Positions 26,556-35,127 of a stretch of 64,000 nt of DNA are shown here, one piece after another (the stretch's first letter is position 1; every line of letters begins with the position of its first letter). Origin of the DNA: Limnochorda sp. LNt (GTDB lineage Bacteria; Bacillota; Limnochordia; Limnochordales; Geochordaceae); the NCBI RefSeq assembly GCF_035593265.1, contig NZ_CP141614.1, positions 2,108,001 to 2,172,000 on the forward strand, read 5' to 3'. Under the pieces are notes generated by a model, which did no database searches, was not told where the DNA came from, and worked only from the letters and a program-made list of their open reading frames with translations. The position numbers were made by a program, and so were the translations under genes.

Positions 26556-27503
26556 TCAAGGGTCTGCTGCCCGGATCGGATAAACGTCATGTACAAACGT
26601 CATGTACAGCGGACGTTCTTTGTACATGCGGCTTCGCGCACGCTCGATGCCCTCCAACTCCCCCGGTCGCAGTTCGGTGCTGGGGAAGAAACTCACGCAG
26701 CAGCGCCGCCAGTACCGATACCGGGAACGCGGATTCGACGCTCGCCGGGGGTCCGTCAGGCGCTCCAGGAGCGGCCGGAAGGTCTCGGCCACCTGAACCA
26801 GCCCAGGCTTGTCGCTGGTGTAGTCCAGGCACTGGCGCGTCGCGCCGAGAAGGATGTCGATGAGTTGGATGAAGTGGCTCTCGGATGCGAAGTTCTCCTC
26901 CTTGTGATGGTCCGTGTCGATGAAATGGATCCGGCCTTGGTCGAAGAGAATCCCCGGCTCATCCTGTTGGAGACGCCACATGGTGTGCCATTCGAAGAGG
27001 TCGTCATGCTCCATCTCCGACCGGTCGTGGAAGATAGCTACGACCCGCACCTGGCCCACAGAGGGGTCGCTGAGGAAGAACCCCTTGAGCACAGAGGCTA
27101 CCGTCGAGCGGAAGAATCGGCTGTAGATGCGCCGTTCTTGCTGCCATCCTGACTGTCCGAAGGCTTCCATACGCAGCTTCGAGAGGTTGAGCCCCAAAAT
27201 GTGGAAATGGAAGCACTTACGGTCGTCGCTCAGCACGAGCTCGACCCACCGCCGGGCGAGGTGGACCTTGCGATGCTGGGTCAACTCGGAGAAGTGGGGC
27301 TCTCCGTCGTATCCCACTTCCTGCCGGGCATCGGTGAGTTCGCGCAGCGCATCGCCATGGAGACGCTCGGGGATGGCCAGGACTCCGATGTACATCCACC
27401 GTTGTCCGTTCGCGGGACTCGAGAAGGGCTTCACTTCGTCAGCATACAGACGCACCGCTACTTCCTCCGCAGGATTGTCGACGCCAAAGAGCAACCGCCC
27501 CAC
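26556..27503 (-). CDS. DUF3800 domain protein
   Basis: The 315-residue protein has the DUF3800 layout: an early acidic strand (RLYADEVKPF), WMYIGVLAIP, a long helical middle, IHFIDTDHHKEENFASESHF and IQLIDILLGATRQCLD. The family is thought to have an RNase H-like fold with acidic active-site residues and is frequent in mobile and defence regions. A GTG at 27455 just before RLYADE is a shorter alternative to the start at 27503. The last codons include a tandem ACATGACGTTTGT-type repeat. Confidence 0.75.
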   Translation of the reverse strand: MGRLLFGVDNPAEEVAVRLYADEVKPFSSPANGQRWMYIGVLAIPERLHGDALRELTDARQEVGYDGEPHFSELTQHRKVHLARRWVELVLSDDRKCFHFHILGLNLSKLRMEAFGQSGWQQERRIYSRFFRSTVASVLKGFFLSDPSVGQVRVVAIFHDRSEMEHDDLFEWHTMWRLQQDEPGILFDQGRIHFIDTDHHKEENFASESHFIQLIDILLGATRQCLDYTSDKPGLVQVAETFRPLLERLTDPRRASNPRSRYRYWRRCCVSFFPSTELRPGELEGIERARSRMYKERPLYMTFVHDVYPIRAADP

Positions 27504-27536
27504 CCCGCTTACCTATCCAGAAGATTCGGGGAACAC

Positions 27537-27881
27537 TCAGTTTGCCGGGTGGTTACCCATACGGTCGCCCAGGTTGCGGGGCACGGCGAGGGTCACGTCG
27601 AACCCCTGGACGGAGACCACCGTGGCCTCGTATGCAGCGCCCGGTCCAACCACGAGTTGCACCGGCGAGTCGTTGGGCAGATCCAGCTCTGAGTCTGCCA
27701 GGAAGGTGTAGAGGAAACGGCCGGCCACCGCGGCGACGAGGCGGCCGTCGCGCAGGGCGTGGCGGTTGGAACCACCTCCCTGCTTGAGGGCAGCGACCTC
27801 CTCCTGCAGAGCGGCCAGCAGTTCGTCGGTACCCGTATCGAAGTTGCTTTGTGAGTTCAGCTGAGCCTCACTCCCGTCCAA
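27537..27881 (-). pseudogene. N-terminal domain fragment of a DNA2-like helicase
   Basis: The frame reads LLAALQEEVAALKQGGGSNR, then GRLVAAVAGRFLYTFLADSE and LPNDSPVQLVVGPGAAYEAT. This fits the beta-rich N-terminal region of AAA_11-type helicases, where R-x-x-Y-x-F and V-x-L-x-V-G strands precede the ATPase core. The frame ends soon after LGDRM, before any Walker motif. The helicase core at 1-1651 lacks exactly this domain, but which gene the piece came from is unknown. Confidence 0.55.
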
Positions 27882-28296
27882 GGCGCCCGTTGGCTTCTGC
27901 CAACCTGTATGTGGGCGGCGCTACTCTCCTACTGGATCTCGTTCCCGTCGACACCTCTTTTCAGCAGGACGGCTGGATGCTCCTTCCACCGGGGTCAGAT
28001 GCGTCACTCGCATACGCGGGTGCACAGCCCCGATCGCCTGCTTCCCGGCGCCCGCGTGGGGCGGCACCGAGCACTCCGGGGGAGAACCGGTTAACGTACG
28101 AGGGCCTGTGCCACCGCCGCGGCGGCACCCCCTCCCTTGAACGGCGTTACTGATCCCCATGCCGCACGACGGAGGATCCCTGCGAACAATGCCGAATTTC
28201 CTCACAGGAACCGGATAGCGACTTCAGTTGGCGCATCCGCCTTGGCTGGCCATCGTGTCGACCTGCAACGGCGTGAAGAAGGAGGAGGTGGGCACT
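27882..28296. other. gene-free stretch before the nuclease gene
   Basis: I see no supportable coding frame or repeat. The end holds a strong AAGGAGGAGG ribosome site for the truncated nuclease gene that follows. Confidence 0.4.
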
Positions 28297-28566
28297 TTGG
28301 CAACAACGGTATGGGTGTCGGAGGTGACTGATGGTGACACGTTCCGAGCGAACGGGCGGTACTTCCGTCTAGTCGATGTTGACTGCCCGGAGCTGCACCA
28401 GCCTGGGGGTCAAGCCGCAAAAGAGCGCCTCAGCGCCCTCGTCCTGCACAAGTACGTTGAGTATGAGTCGAGAGGGACCGACTCGTACGGTCGGGTCCTG
28501 GCCCAGGTCTGGGTGAACACCACCGACGTGAACGCTGAGATGCGCCGGTTTTGCGGGGGGACGTAG
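28297..28566 (+). pseudogene. staphylococcal-nuclease-like gene, 3' end lost
   Basis: From a TTG start at 28297 (AAGGAGGAGG just upstream) the frame reads VWVSEVTDGDTFRANGRYFR, then LVDVDCPELHQPGGQAAKER and GTDSYGRVLAQVWVNTTDVN. These are the DGDT, R-L-x-x-D-x-P-E and YGRxLAxV motifs of thermonuclease (SNc) domains that cut DNA and RNA. The active Arg/Glu residues are present, but the last helix after NAEMRRF is missing where the transposase remnant begins. It is probably inactive. Confidence 0.8.
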
Positions 28567-28569
28567 ACC

Positions 28570-29292
28570 CTACGAACGCTTCATGGGCGGCCAGCCAGGC
28601 CGGGTCGAAGCGGACCGCCGCGCCGCCCCCACCAGGGCCAACGCGTCGTCGACCAGCTCTTGGAGAAGCTGTCGGCGGGCCTCCGGGTCGTCCCAGTCGA
28701 TCCTGGACTTGCCCGGCTGGTGGTAATCGGTGCGCTTCAGCACGGCCGAAAGCGGACCGTCCCGCTCGTGCATCCGGGCCACCGCCAGGACCCGCACGAC
28801 CGCTTTGCGGATGAGGGTGTAGGTGTCCTGCACGGCGGCCCCGCCGTGGATCAGAAAGGAGTCGACGATCTGGGAGCGCTCCGGCGAAAAAAGCCCCGCC
28901 TGCTTCGCCGAGGCCAGCGTCCGCTCCAGCATGGCCGTCGCGATGCCATGCTGCAAGAAGCGTCGGCGGTGGTCGCACAGCGTCACCGCATCGATCCCCT
29001 CAAAGTCCCGCCCCGCCAGGATGGCCAGCTTCACCCGGTCGTCGAAGCGGGATTCCTGCTCCATCTCCCGGTCCGAGTAGCCCTTCTCCACCTGGATCAA
29101 CAGCGCCAGAAACGTGTGGACGGGGCTCACCGAAGGCCTTCCGGTGCGGGCGTCGAACAGCGGAGCAAACATCGATTCGTCCAGGTTCTGCACCGCCCAG
29201 TCGTGGAGTCGCCACCAGTAGGAGTCCTTGGGGATGCGCTGTCGCCAGGTGACGTCATCGAAGGTGGTCTGCCGGTTGCGCCGGCCCAGCAC
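28570..29292 (-). pseudogene. IS1182-like transposase, C-terminal half missing
   Basis: From a GTG at 29292 the frame begins VLGRRNRQTTFDDVTW and continues SYWWRLHDWAVQNLDESMFA, TGRPSVSPVHTFLALLIQVE and SDREMEQESRFDDRVKLAIL. This is the InsH/DUF772-type N-terminal half of IS1182-family transposases. After about residue 230 the sequence ends in unrelated codons, so the DDE catalytic core is largely absent. It is a dead remnant that abuts the truncated nuclease gene. Confidence 0.8.
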
Positions 29293-29554
29293 GCCGTTCC
29301 ACTCCCTGCCCGGAGGGGGTTTCCAATGGCATCCTACCACGGAAATAGGCGTGAACGCAAGGATTGTGAAGCAAGACAAAGCAATCCTGCAGCTATGCAG
29401 CGACGTTCTCGCTCGTTGTCTAGGAGCCCCCGTCAACTCTTATCGTCGGGTTTCCATTCTTCAAACCTCATGAGCTTATACCATCACGCGCCTGCCAGCA
29501 GGGCTGGACCATCCGAAAGACGGCAGACACCGGGTCCTTTGAGAAAGGTCCCAC

Positions 29555-29758
29555 GTGATTGCCGAGCGCGACGCCAACCTCCGTATCTTCGAAGTCAAGG
29601 GTTACCCCTCGCCCGTCTACCACCACGGCCCCAAGAAGGGGCAGCCCAAGAAAGCCTCTCTCGGTCTGCAGGCTAAACACTGGTTCGCTGATGGGTTGTT
29701 CTCGGCGATCGTGCGACAAACGGCCGCGGCAAGGAGGGAGTGGCTGCAATGCGGTTAG
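29555..29758 (+). pseudogene. small EVKG-motif protein, probably 5'-truncated
   Basis: The frame reads ANLRIFEVKGYPSPVYHHGP, KKGQPKKASLGLQAKHWFAD and ends in REWLQCG. The E-V-K after a strand suggests the second half of a PD-(D/E)XK-like site. The GTG at 29555 would make only 67 residues, too short for a domain. Its stop overlaps the ATG of the interrupted PD-(D/E)XK-like gene by 10 bp, so the two were once translated together. Confidence 0.5.
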
Positions 29759-29804
29759 CTGCCACAGATCTGGACGCTCGACTGTCGACCTTCGTATCCT
29801 TAGC

Positions 29805-31645
29805 CGGAAGTTCAGCAAGCCCGATATCCCTCAAATCACGGCAATGACGCCAACGGAGTGGGATTCAAGCGTTCAGGCTTCTGGCTACGCCAGGGGAACC
29901 CCCAGCAACTGGAAGATCCGCTGGTGCAGCGGCTCGGGCTCGCCGAGCATCTGGATTTCCTGACCGGCCACCTCGACCGTGTGGCGCTGCAGCGTCTCCA
30001 GCTGCATCATCAGCCCTTCGAAGGACTGACGAGGGTCCTCCGCCAGCAGGGGCTCAAGCGCCCGCTCCATGTGCCAGCGCACGTACAACGCCAGCATGCA
30101 CAAAAAGGCGTGGGCCCGCACCCGGTCCTCCAGCCGATGGTAGACCGGACGCAGGTCCAGGGCGCTTTTCATCGTGCGGAAGTTTTGCTCCAGGGCCCGC
30201 AGCGACTTGTACGTGGCCTGCACCTTGGCCGGCTCCATCCGGTCGGCCGGCACGTTGGTGCGCAGCACGTAAAACCCGTCCAGCTCCGCCTCCCGGGCGA
30301 TGGAGGCCTCCTTGCGCCGGAAGGCGAAGTGGCCGTCGCGGATCTCCAGCTGGAAGTGCTTGCCCACCTTCCAGCGCCTCAGCACCTTGCCCACGGCCAC
30401 CCCGATCTCGTCGGCCGTCAGGGGCTTGCGGCGGCGACGGCGCACCCGGGCTTCGATTTTGGCCAGCTCCCGCTCCGTGGCCAAAAGCAGCGCCTCGCGC
30501 TTTTGCCGGCGCTCCTCGGCCACCAGCGGATTGTAGCAGACCACCAGCCGCTCCCCGGGCCGCTCGGGGTCGGCGATCTCCGCCAGGTCCCGCCGGTCGA
30601 ACAGGCCCGGCTGAAAGAACCCTTCATCCCGCAGCTTCTGGATCTCCGGCGCCCGCAGGGCCGTGATCCACCCGAAGCCCACCGCCTCCAAGTCGCTCAA
30701 TCGGGCCTTGACGATCATGCCCCGGTCGCCGACGAACACGACGTACTCGATGCCGAACCGAGCCCGGACCCGGGCGATCTGGGCCCGCAGCGTCTCGGGA
30801 TCCCCCACGTCGCCGGGGAACACCTCCACGGCCACGGGACACCCCTCGTCGTTGGTGAGCAGCCCCACGCAGAACTGCTTCTTGCCCCGCTTCTTGTCCC
30901 GGTTGTACCCGAAGCGGGCCAACGGGCAGGTCTTGCCCTCCAGGTACACGCTGGTCAAGTCGTAGAGCACCATGGCGTTGGGCGTCAGGTGCCGGCGCGC
31001 CAGCTTCGCCTCGATAGCGGCCTGACGGGCCAGCAACTCGTCCATGGCCCGGTAGACGTCGTTGACGTCCTCGCCGTTGTGGGGCAACCGCAGAAGCTGC
31101 GGCAACGTGGTGGTCGTCCACCACAGGGTCCCGCCCAGCTTGGAGGAGGGCCGCAGGATGCGCATGACGACGACGGCCAGGGCCAAGCGCACCCAGTCGG
31201 CCGAGCGAGAGTAGAGCACCTGGTCGAGGCCCAGCTGGCGGATGGTGCCCACGACGGCGGCGACGGCCCCGTGCTGGCGGGACTGGCGGATCTTCACCGT
31301 CTGCGGCACCGGCGCCACCGGCTCGCCCCGCAGGGCTCGCCGGACCAGCTCCAGGACGGCTTCCGGCAGGTGGGAGAGGTTGGCGAGGGTCCGATGCTTC
31401 ACCTTGCCGCCTTCCCGGTAGGTCTGGCGCAGCAGGTGGTAGGTGTAGACCTTGTCGCCCTGCCGGCGGCGGATGGTCTCGATGTGCATGGCACTGGATA
31501 CGCGTCTCATGGCTCAATGGTAGCACATGACAACTTCCAAGGCAATACGTTAGGGCCATACTCTTGGCTACATTGGCACGCGTTCAACCTGTTTGAATGC
31601 TCACCGCTATGCGGGTCTCACCCGCTGCCAGCCCCTGAACTTCCG
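29805..31645. mobile_element. IS1634-family insertion sequence with 6-bp target duplication
   Basis: The element is 1841 bp. Its ends are the 11-bp perfect inverted repeats CGGAAGTTCAG (29805-29815) and CTGAACTTCCG (31635-31645). It is flanked by CTTAGC at 29799-29804 and again at 31646-31651. It carries one transposase gene on the minus strand and nothing else. The intact ends and gene suggest a recent insertion. Confidence 0.95.
29885..31510 (-). CDS. IS1634-family DDE transposase
   Basis: The 541-residue protein begins IETIRRRQGDKVYTYHLLRQ and has the family blocks MVLYDLTSVYLEG with the first catalytic Asp, FVGDRGMIVKARL with the second, and FRTMKSALDLRPVYHRLEDR with the last acidic position region, followed by the helical end typical of IS1634 (ALYVRWHMERALEPLL). 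It fills most of the insertion sequence at 29805-31645 and is full length for the family. It lies opposite to the gene it interrupts. Confidence 0.93.
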   Translation of the reverse strand: MRRVSSAMHIETIRRRQGDKVYTYHLLRQTYREGGKVKHRTLANLSHLPEAVLELVRRALRGEPVAPVPQTVKIRQSRQHGAVAAVVGTIRQLGLDQVLYSRSADWVRLALAVVVMRILRPSSKLGGTLWWTTTTLPQLLRLPHNGEDVNDVYRAMDELLARQAAIEAKLARRHLTPNAMVLYDLTSVYLEGKTCPLARFGYNRDKKRGKKQFCVGLLTNDEGCPVAVEVFPGDVGDPETLRAQIARVRARFGIEYVVFVGDRGMIVKARLSDLEAVGFGWITALRAPEIQKLRDEGFFQPGLFDRRDLAEIADPERPGERLVVCYNPLVAEERRQKREALLLATERELAKIEARVRRRRRKPLTADEIGVAVGKVLRRWKVGKHFQLEIRDGHFAFRRKEASIAREAELDGFYVLRTNVPADRMEPAKVQATYKSLRALEQNFRTMKSALDLRPVYHRLEDRVRAHAFLCMLALYVRWHMERALEPLLAEDPRQSFEGLMMQLETLQRHTVEVAGQEIQMLGEPEPLHQRIFQLLGVPLA

Positions 31646-32181
31646 CTTAGCGGCAGCTGCGGTAGCCAAGGAGGACGCGATCCTACGGGGCTGTCTGGAC
31701 GCGTGCACGGAGGAATATGGCTTCTACAAAGACTGGCCGCACGGGATAGCGTGCCTCTACGAACAGTCCCTGATCTACGTCATCGTGCGGGAGCTGCTGA
31801 GCTCGCGCTTTCCCTATGAGATCGGGTGGGAGCAGCCTTATCCGAGCCATCCCACGACCCGAGCCGACCTGTGCATCAAGGCAGACGACCAGCTGTTGGC
31901 CTGCATCGAGTCCAAGGTTTGGTTCAGCGAGGACGGAGCCGAGATCAAGCACGACCTCGTCAAGATGGCCTCTCTCCCGCCCGAGGTGCGGCGATTCGTC
32001 CTGCTCCTGTTCTGGAACGAGAGGCTCGAGCAAATAGACGAGAACGTCAACTGGCTAGACAACACACTCGGCCTGATACCGGTTCCCACCATCGCCCTAC
32101 AAGTTCCGCACGAAGGTGCTGCAGAAGGGCCAACCCCTTGACGCCTTCGCCGCCATCGGCCTGTTTGAGCACACGGGATAG

Positions 32182-33047
32182 CCAAGGACGCCCGACGGGC
32201 CCCCCGTCCGGCCACCTCGGCCGAGACAACTCCGTGCCCCGTGTGGCTCGTAACGGACGAGGGCCTGGGGGGCTTCGCTGCGTCGCCTCTACGCCGCTTG
32301 CCAGGTGGCCCTGCGGCCCGGCTTCCGCACCGTAGCCGTCAACGCCGAGGCAGGGCCTCATCGACGTCGCCCGCCGTGCGTGGCGTCGGCGAGGAGGGGC
32401 TCGCAGGGCCATGTGGGTGCCCTACACTGCCCACGCCAGCGCCCCCAACAGGACCGCCACCACCAGCGCATGGCCCATTTAGGGTCTCCTCCGGCGGGAG
32501 CAGGCCGCGCCCGCCGAGGATCGGCGAGAGGATGGCCACGGCCAGGGCGGCGGCAGCGGCCCGGTACAGCCCCACGCTGACGACATAGGTCATGCGGGCG
32601 CCGCGTTGGGTCGTGTCCCGGGCCGGACGCTGACGGTCGTGCGAGGACCGGAGGCACCCCCGGGCCGGACGCCCGCCCGACGCAAAGGGCGGCGCTCACG
32701 TTCCCCTGGGATGTCAGGGCCGGGCCCTTCGCCGCCATCGTCGAGCAGGAAGTCGCCGGGCTCCGTGGTAAGGGTGTGGCCATCCCCTCCGCAGAGGTGG
32801 AACAGGTATGCGTGAACGAGACGGATCCCGCCTTCGGCGCCCCCGGCACGAGATGCCCGGCTTTCGAGACCCGCCAGAAGCGCCTGCAACAGATGCTGGA
32901 CGAGCTCGTCCGCGGGGACGTCTACATGAAGATGCCCTGGAGGCCTTCACGCATCCGGGCGAGCGTGACTCGGGCCTTCGTGCCGTCGGGTCGTGGAGCC
33001 GGCTGAGCGGAGCCAGGCGACGCAAGCTCTGATGCGCAGCACCAGGT
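32182..33047. other. 870-bp stretch of probable gene debris
   Basis: No frame can be supported as a gene. On the minus strand near 32470-32593 a hydrophobic run (VSVGLYRAAAAALAVAILSP) and in another frame MGHALVVAVLLGALAWAV look like two parts of one small membrane protein broken by a frameshift. Nothing else is recognised. Confidence 0.3.
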
Positions 33048-33572
33048 TTAGGGAGGCGCTGGCCGCGTACGCCTTCCTTCGGCCTCGTCGAGGAGATCCC
33101 GCAGCCATACGGCCTCGCCAGCTGCGCGACGGCAGAGCTCCCGGTCGTTGCTCAGGACACGGACGTCGGGCTCCCTGGCTCGACACACCAGGTACTCATC
33201 GACCACATCCCCCTCGCCTAACGCCTGCAGGCTCAGGGCGGCGATGACGCATTCGCGTTGCTCACATTCGATTTCCGGCGCCTGGGCCAGATGAAGTACC
33301 CTCTCTGCGGCCTCGGCGGCAGGGAGCTGAAAGACTTTCCCGTGCTCCAGGGTGGCCACCGTCTCCAACACCACCAGGGGGGTCAGCAGCAGGCGGTCGC
33401 CGGCAGCTATCGCCTGGTCGATGAACGCATCCAGCGCTCGATAGAGCTCCTCGAGATGGGGGTCGGCAGGTGTCGCCGGGGCACCTTGGTGCTGCCCCGG
33501 GCGGGTGAGCAAATACTCCGGGCGGGTGAGCAAATAGATGACAATGTTGGTATCCAGCAGCCAGGTGGTCAT
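33048..33572 (-). CDS. vapC: VapC-type PIN toxin with internal tandem duplication
   Basis: The 174-residue protein starts WLLDTNIVIYLLTRPEYLLT, a canonical PIN first strand with the catalytic Asp and Asn, and continues with LLTPLVVLETVATLE, VIAALSLQALGEGDVVDEYL and RVLSNDRELCRRA. The DNA unit CGGGCGGGTGAGCAAATA occurs twice in tandem and adds LLTRPEY-like residues right after the first strand, within a loop. The ATG overlaps the stop of the antitoxin gene by 4 bp. A fragment of a relative lies at 7882-7992. Confidence 0.88.
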   Translation of the reverse strand: MTTWLLDTNIVIYLLTRPEYLLTRPGQHQGAPATPADPHLEELYRALDAFIDQAIAAGDRLLLTPLVVLETVATLEHGKVFQLPAAEAAERVLHLAQAPEIECEQRECVIAALSLQALGEGDVVDEYLVCRAREPDVRVLSNDRELCRRAAGEAVWLRDLLDEAEGRRTRPAPP

Positions 33573-33883
33573 CCGCCCGATGCCCCGCGTCCATCGCTCG
33601 GAGGGCTACCCTGTCGTAGCCGGGACGCTTGCCACCGCTCGGCCAGTCCCCGGCGCCCCTCTCGGATGGCCTGTCGAACCGTCTCGTCGTCCAGGGGGCG
33701 CCGGGGCTTGACCAGCCCCCGGAGGTCCTTGAGCGACGTGGGGCGGGGAAGCACGATGATGCGTGCCTCTCGCTCACCGACCACTTCCACCAGGAGGTCG
33801 TCCCCGACCTCGATGCCCAGCCGCTCGCGGACGGCCTTGGGCATCGTGATCTGCCCCTTGGGGAGCACTCTCACCACACCCAT
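33569..33883 (-). CDS. AbrB/SpoVT-like antitoxin
   Basis: Residues 3-45 (VVRVLPKGQITMPKAVRERL, then GIEVGDDLLVEVVGER) form an AbrB/SpoVT swapped-hairpin DNA-binding domain. The basic C-terminal tail (DDETVRQAIREGRRGLAERW) should contact the toxin. It lies directly upstream of, and overlaps, the VapC-type gene, and the protein should repress the shared promoter. Confidence 0.9.
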   Translation of the reverse strand: MGVVRVLPKGQITMPKAVRERLGIEVGDDLLVEVVGEREARIIVLPRPTSLKDLRGLVKPRRPLDDETVRQAIREGRRGLAERWQASRLRQGSPPSDGRGASGG

Positions 33884-34296
33884 CGGATAACAGCCCCTCG
33901 TCAGCAGTCTAACTCCTCCCTACAGCACCTGTCCAGATCGGATGCCTCCCCCTCGAGTAGGAGTTTCGACGTCCGGTAGGACGATTATGCGGGAGCCTCC
34001 GAACCGTGAACGGCGCACGCACCGGTCCAGCGCTGGCCCGGGAGAGAAGTCGACACGAGGCTTTCCGAGAGCTTCTGGCGGCCCTCCACAAGGAGGCGGA
34101 GTGGAGACCGCCGCAAGGCGTCGCGATACAGCTCTACGGGAAACTCGACCCGGGATTGAAAGCGCTCCGCCAGGGTGACGAAGATGATAGTGAGAGGTTG
34201 GCCGGGGGCTCCCGGGTCAGCGGGGACAAGACACACAGGCCTCCTGGTATCAGATCGAGTCGTAGCTCGCTGTGCCTTGGCATGGGGGGTGTCGCA
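33884..34296. other. gene-free stretch upstream of the exported protein
   Basis: No recognised gene. A minus-strand frame at about 34005-34190 (TLAERFQSRVEFPVELYRDA) looks somewhat protein-like and could be a remnant, but I cannot assign it. Confidence 0.3.
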
Positions 34297-34869
34297 ATGA
34301 ACAAAGCAATTGTGGCAGCCTTGCTCGGCGTGGCTCTTTGGGTAGGGTCGACCGGCCCAGCGTTCGCGCAAGCAACCGCGAATGGGCTCGACTCGACGGC
34401 TCTGGTGCACCGACTCCTCGAGGCGTATCGCCAGGAGCAGGGACACTTCACGCTGGGCCTGGACATCCTGACCATAGGTTCGATACGGAAGGACAGGGCT
34501 CTTGGCTACCCGAGATCGGCGATCGGTGCGAACCTCGGCTTGGGGGTGACGTGGAGGAACTACTCCCTCCCGAGCGAACTCGAGGTGCAGGCCGCCGCTG
34601 AGCGAGTCGCTACACGTTACGCCCAGCTCGGCCTCGATCTCACCTGGGACGAGTACAGGAGAGAGGTTCGAAGGGCTCTCGACCGTAGCTGGTTCCGATA
34701 CTTCGGTGTCAACACGATGGCGCTCATCATCCCGGCGGTAGAGTTCGGATGGACATACGACACTGCCGGTGTTTCGGGCACTGGGGCAGGGATCGACGTG
34801 GGCGTCCTCTGGGGTCTGTCGACCCTGCTCTTCCCGGCCCCGTACGTCGGGGTGACCTATAGCTTCTAG
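34297..34869 (+). CDS. exported protein of unknown function
   Basis: From ATG 34297 (GGGGGG site 8 bp upstream) the 190-residue protein has a signal peptide MNKAIVAALLGVALWVGSTG ending AFA. The mature part has a helical stretch (DSTALVHRLLEAYRQEQGHF) and beta-rich segments ending FPAPYVGVTYSF, with a final aromatic Phe. I do not recognise a family. The alternating hydrophobic C-terminal strands recall a small beta structure, but this is only impression. Confidence 0.6.
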   Translation: MNKAIVAALLGVALWVGSTGPAFAQATANGLDSTALVHRLLEAYRQEQGHFTLGLDILTIGSIRKDRALGYPRSAIGANLGLGVTWRNYSLPSELEVQAAAERVATRYAQLGLDLTWDEYRREVRRALDRSWFRYFGVNTMALIIPAVEFGWTYDTAGVSGTGAGIDVGVLWGLSTLLFPAPYVGVTYSF

Positions 34870-35127
34870 TTCGGCGGCGGCGTCGGCGCCGCGAGTCGAT
34901 TGTTGACCTCTCCACGGGAGCCCTGGCCGACCTCTCGTCCGCGCTGGAGCGCTGGTGCCGTACGCCTTCCCCCCGGAAGCGGGAGCCGCACCCATAACGG
35001 CTCCGGGTCCCGCCCCCGCCGCACCGGCACTGGTCGAGCCTGGAGCGGCCTCGTTACGAGATGCCCGCATTCGTAAGCAACGCGCTGGTGGCGCAGGCGC
35101 CGGCGGCCGCGAGCTGCCGCCCCCACG

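Larger units (their letters stand above)
29749..32181 (+). pseudogene. PD-(D/E)XK-like paralogue split by an IS element
   Basis: The first 56 bp (ATG 29749 to 29804) encode MRLAATDLDARLSTFVSLA, which parallels the start of the intact copy at 2070. The rest follows from 31652 as AAVAKEDAILRGCLDACTEE and keeps the RADL...ACIESKVWF site, here with E-S-K in place of E-C-K. Removing the insertion and one copy of CTTAGC restores a perfect frame. A later defect, one extra C in the CCC run at 32095-32097, shifts the frame; in the shifted frame the C-terminus continues YKFRTKVLQKGQPLDAFAAI to a stop at 32181. Confidence 0.9.

Noticed and set aside
26090-26560. Possible group II intron or structured RNA
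   Set aside because: Purine-rich segments recall intron RNA, but I found no domain V-like sequence and no reverse transcriptase nearby.
26589-26614. Tandem AAACGTCATGTAC units taken for a CRISPR or iteron
   Set aside because: Only two units, inside the end of the DUF3800 coding frame, without spacers.
29858-31819. A 653-codon plus-strand frame across the IS
   Set aside because: Antisense to the IS1634 transposase, which has clear family motifs on the minus strand.
32590-33006. Small overlapping frames downstream of the split nuclease gene
   Set aside because: Neither strand shows a recognisable domain and the frames on both strands are of equal quality, as expected for non-coding GC-rich DNA.
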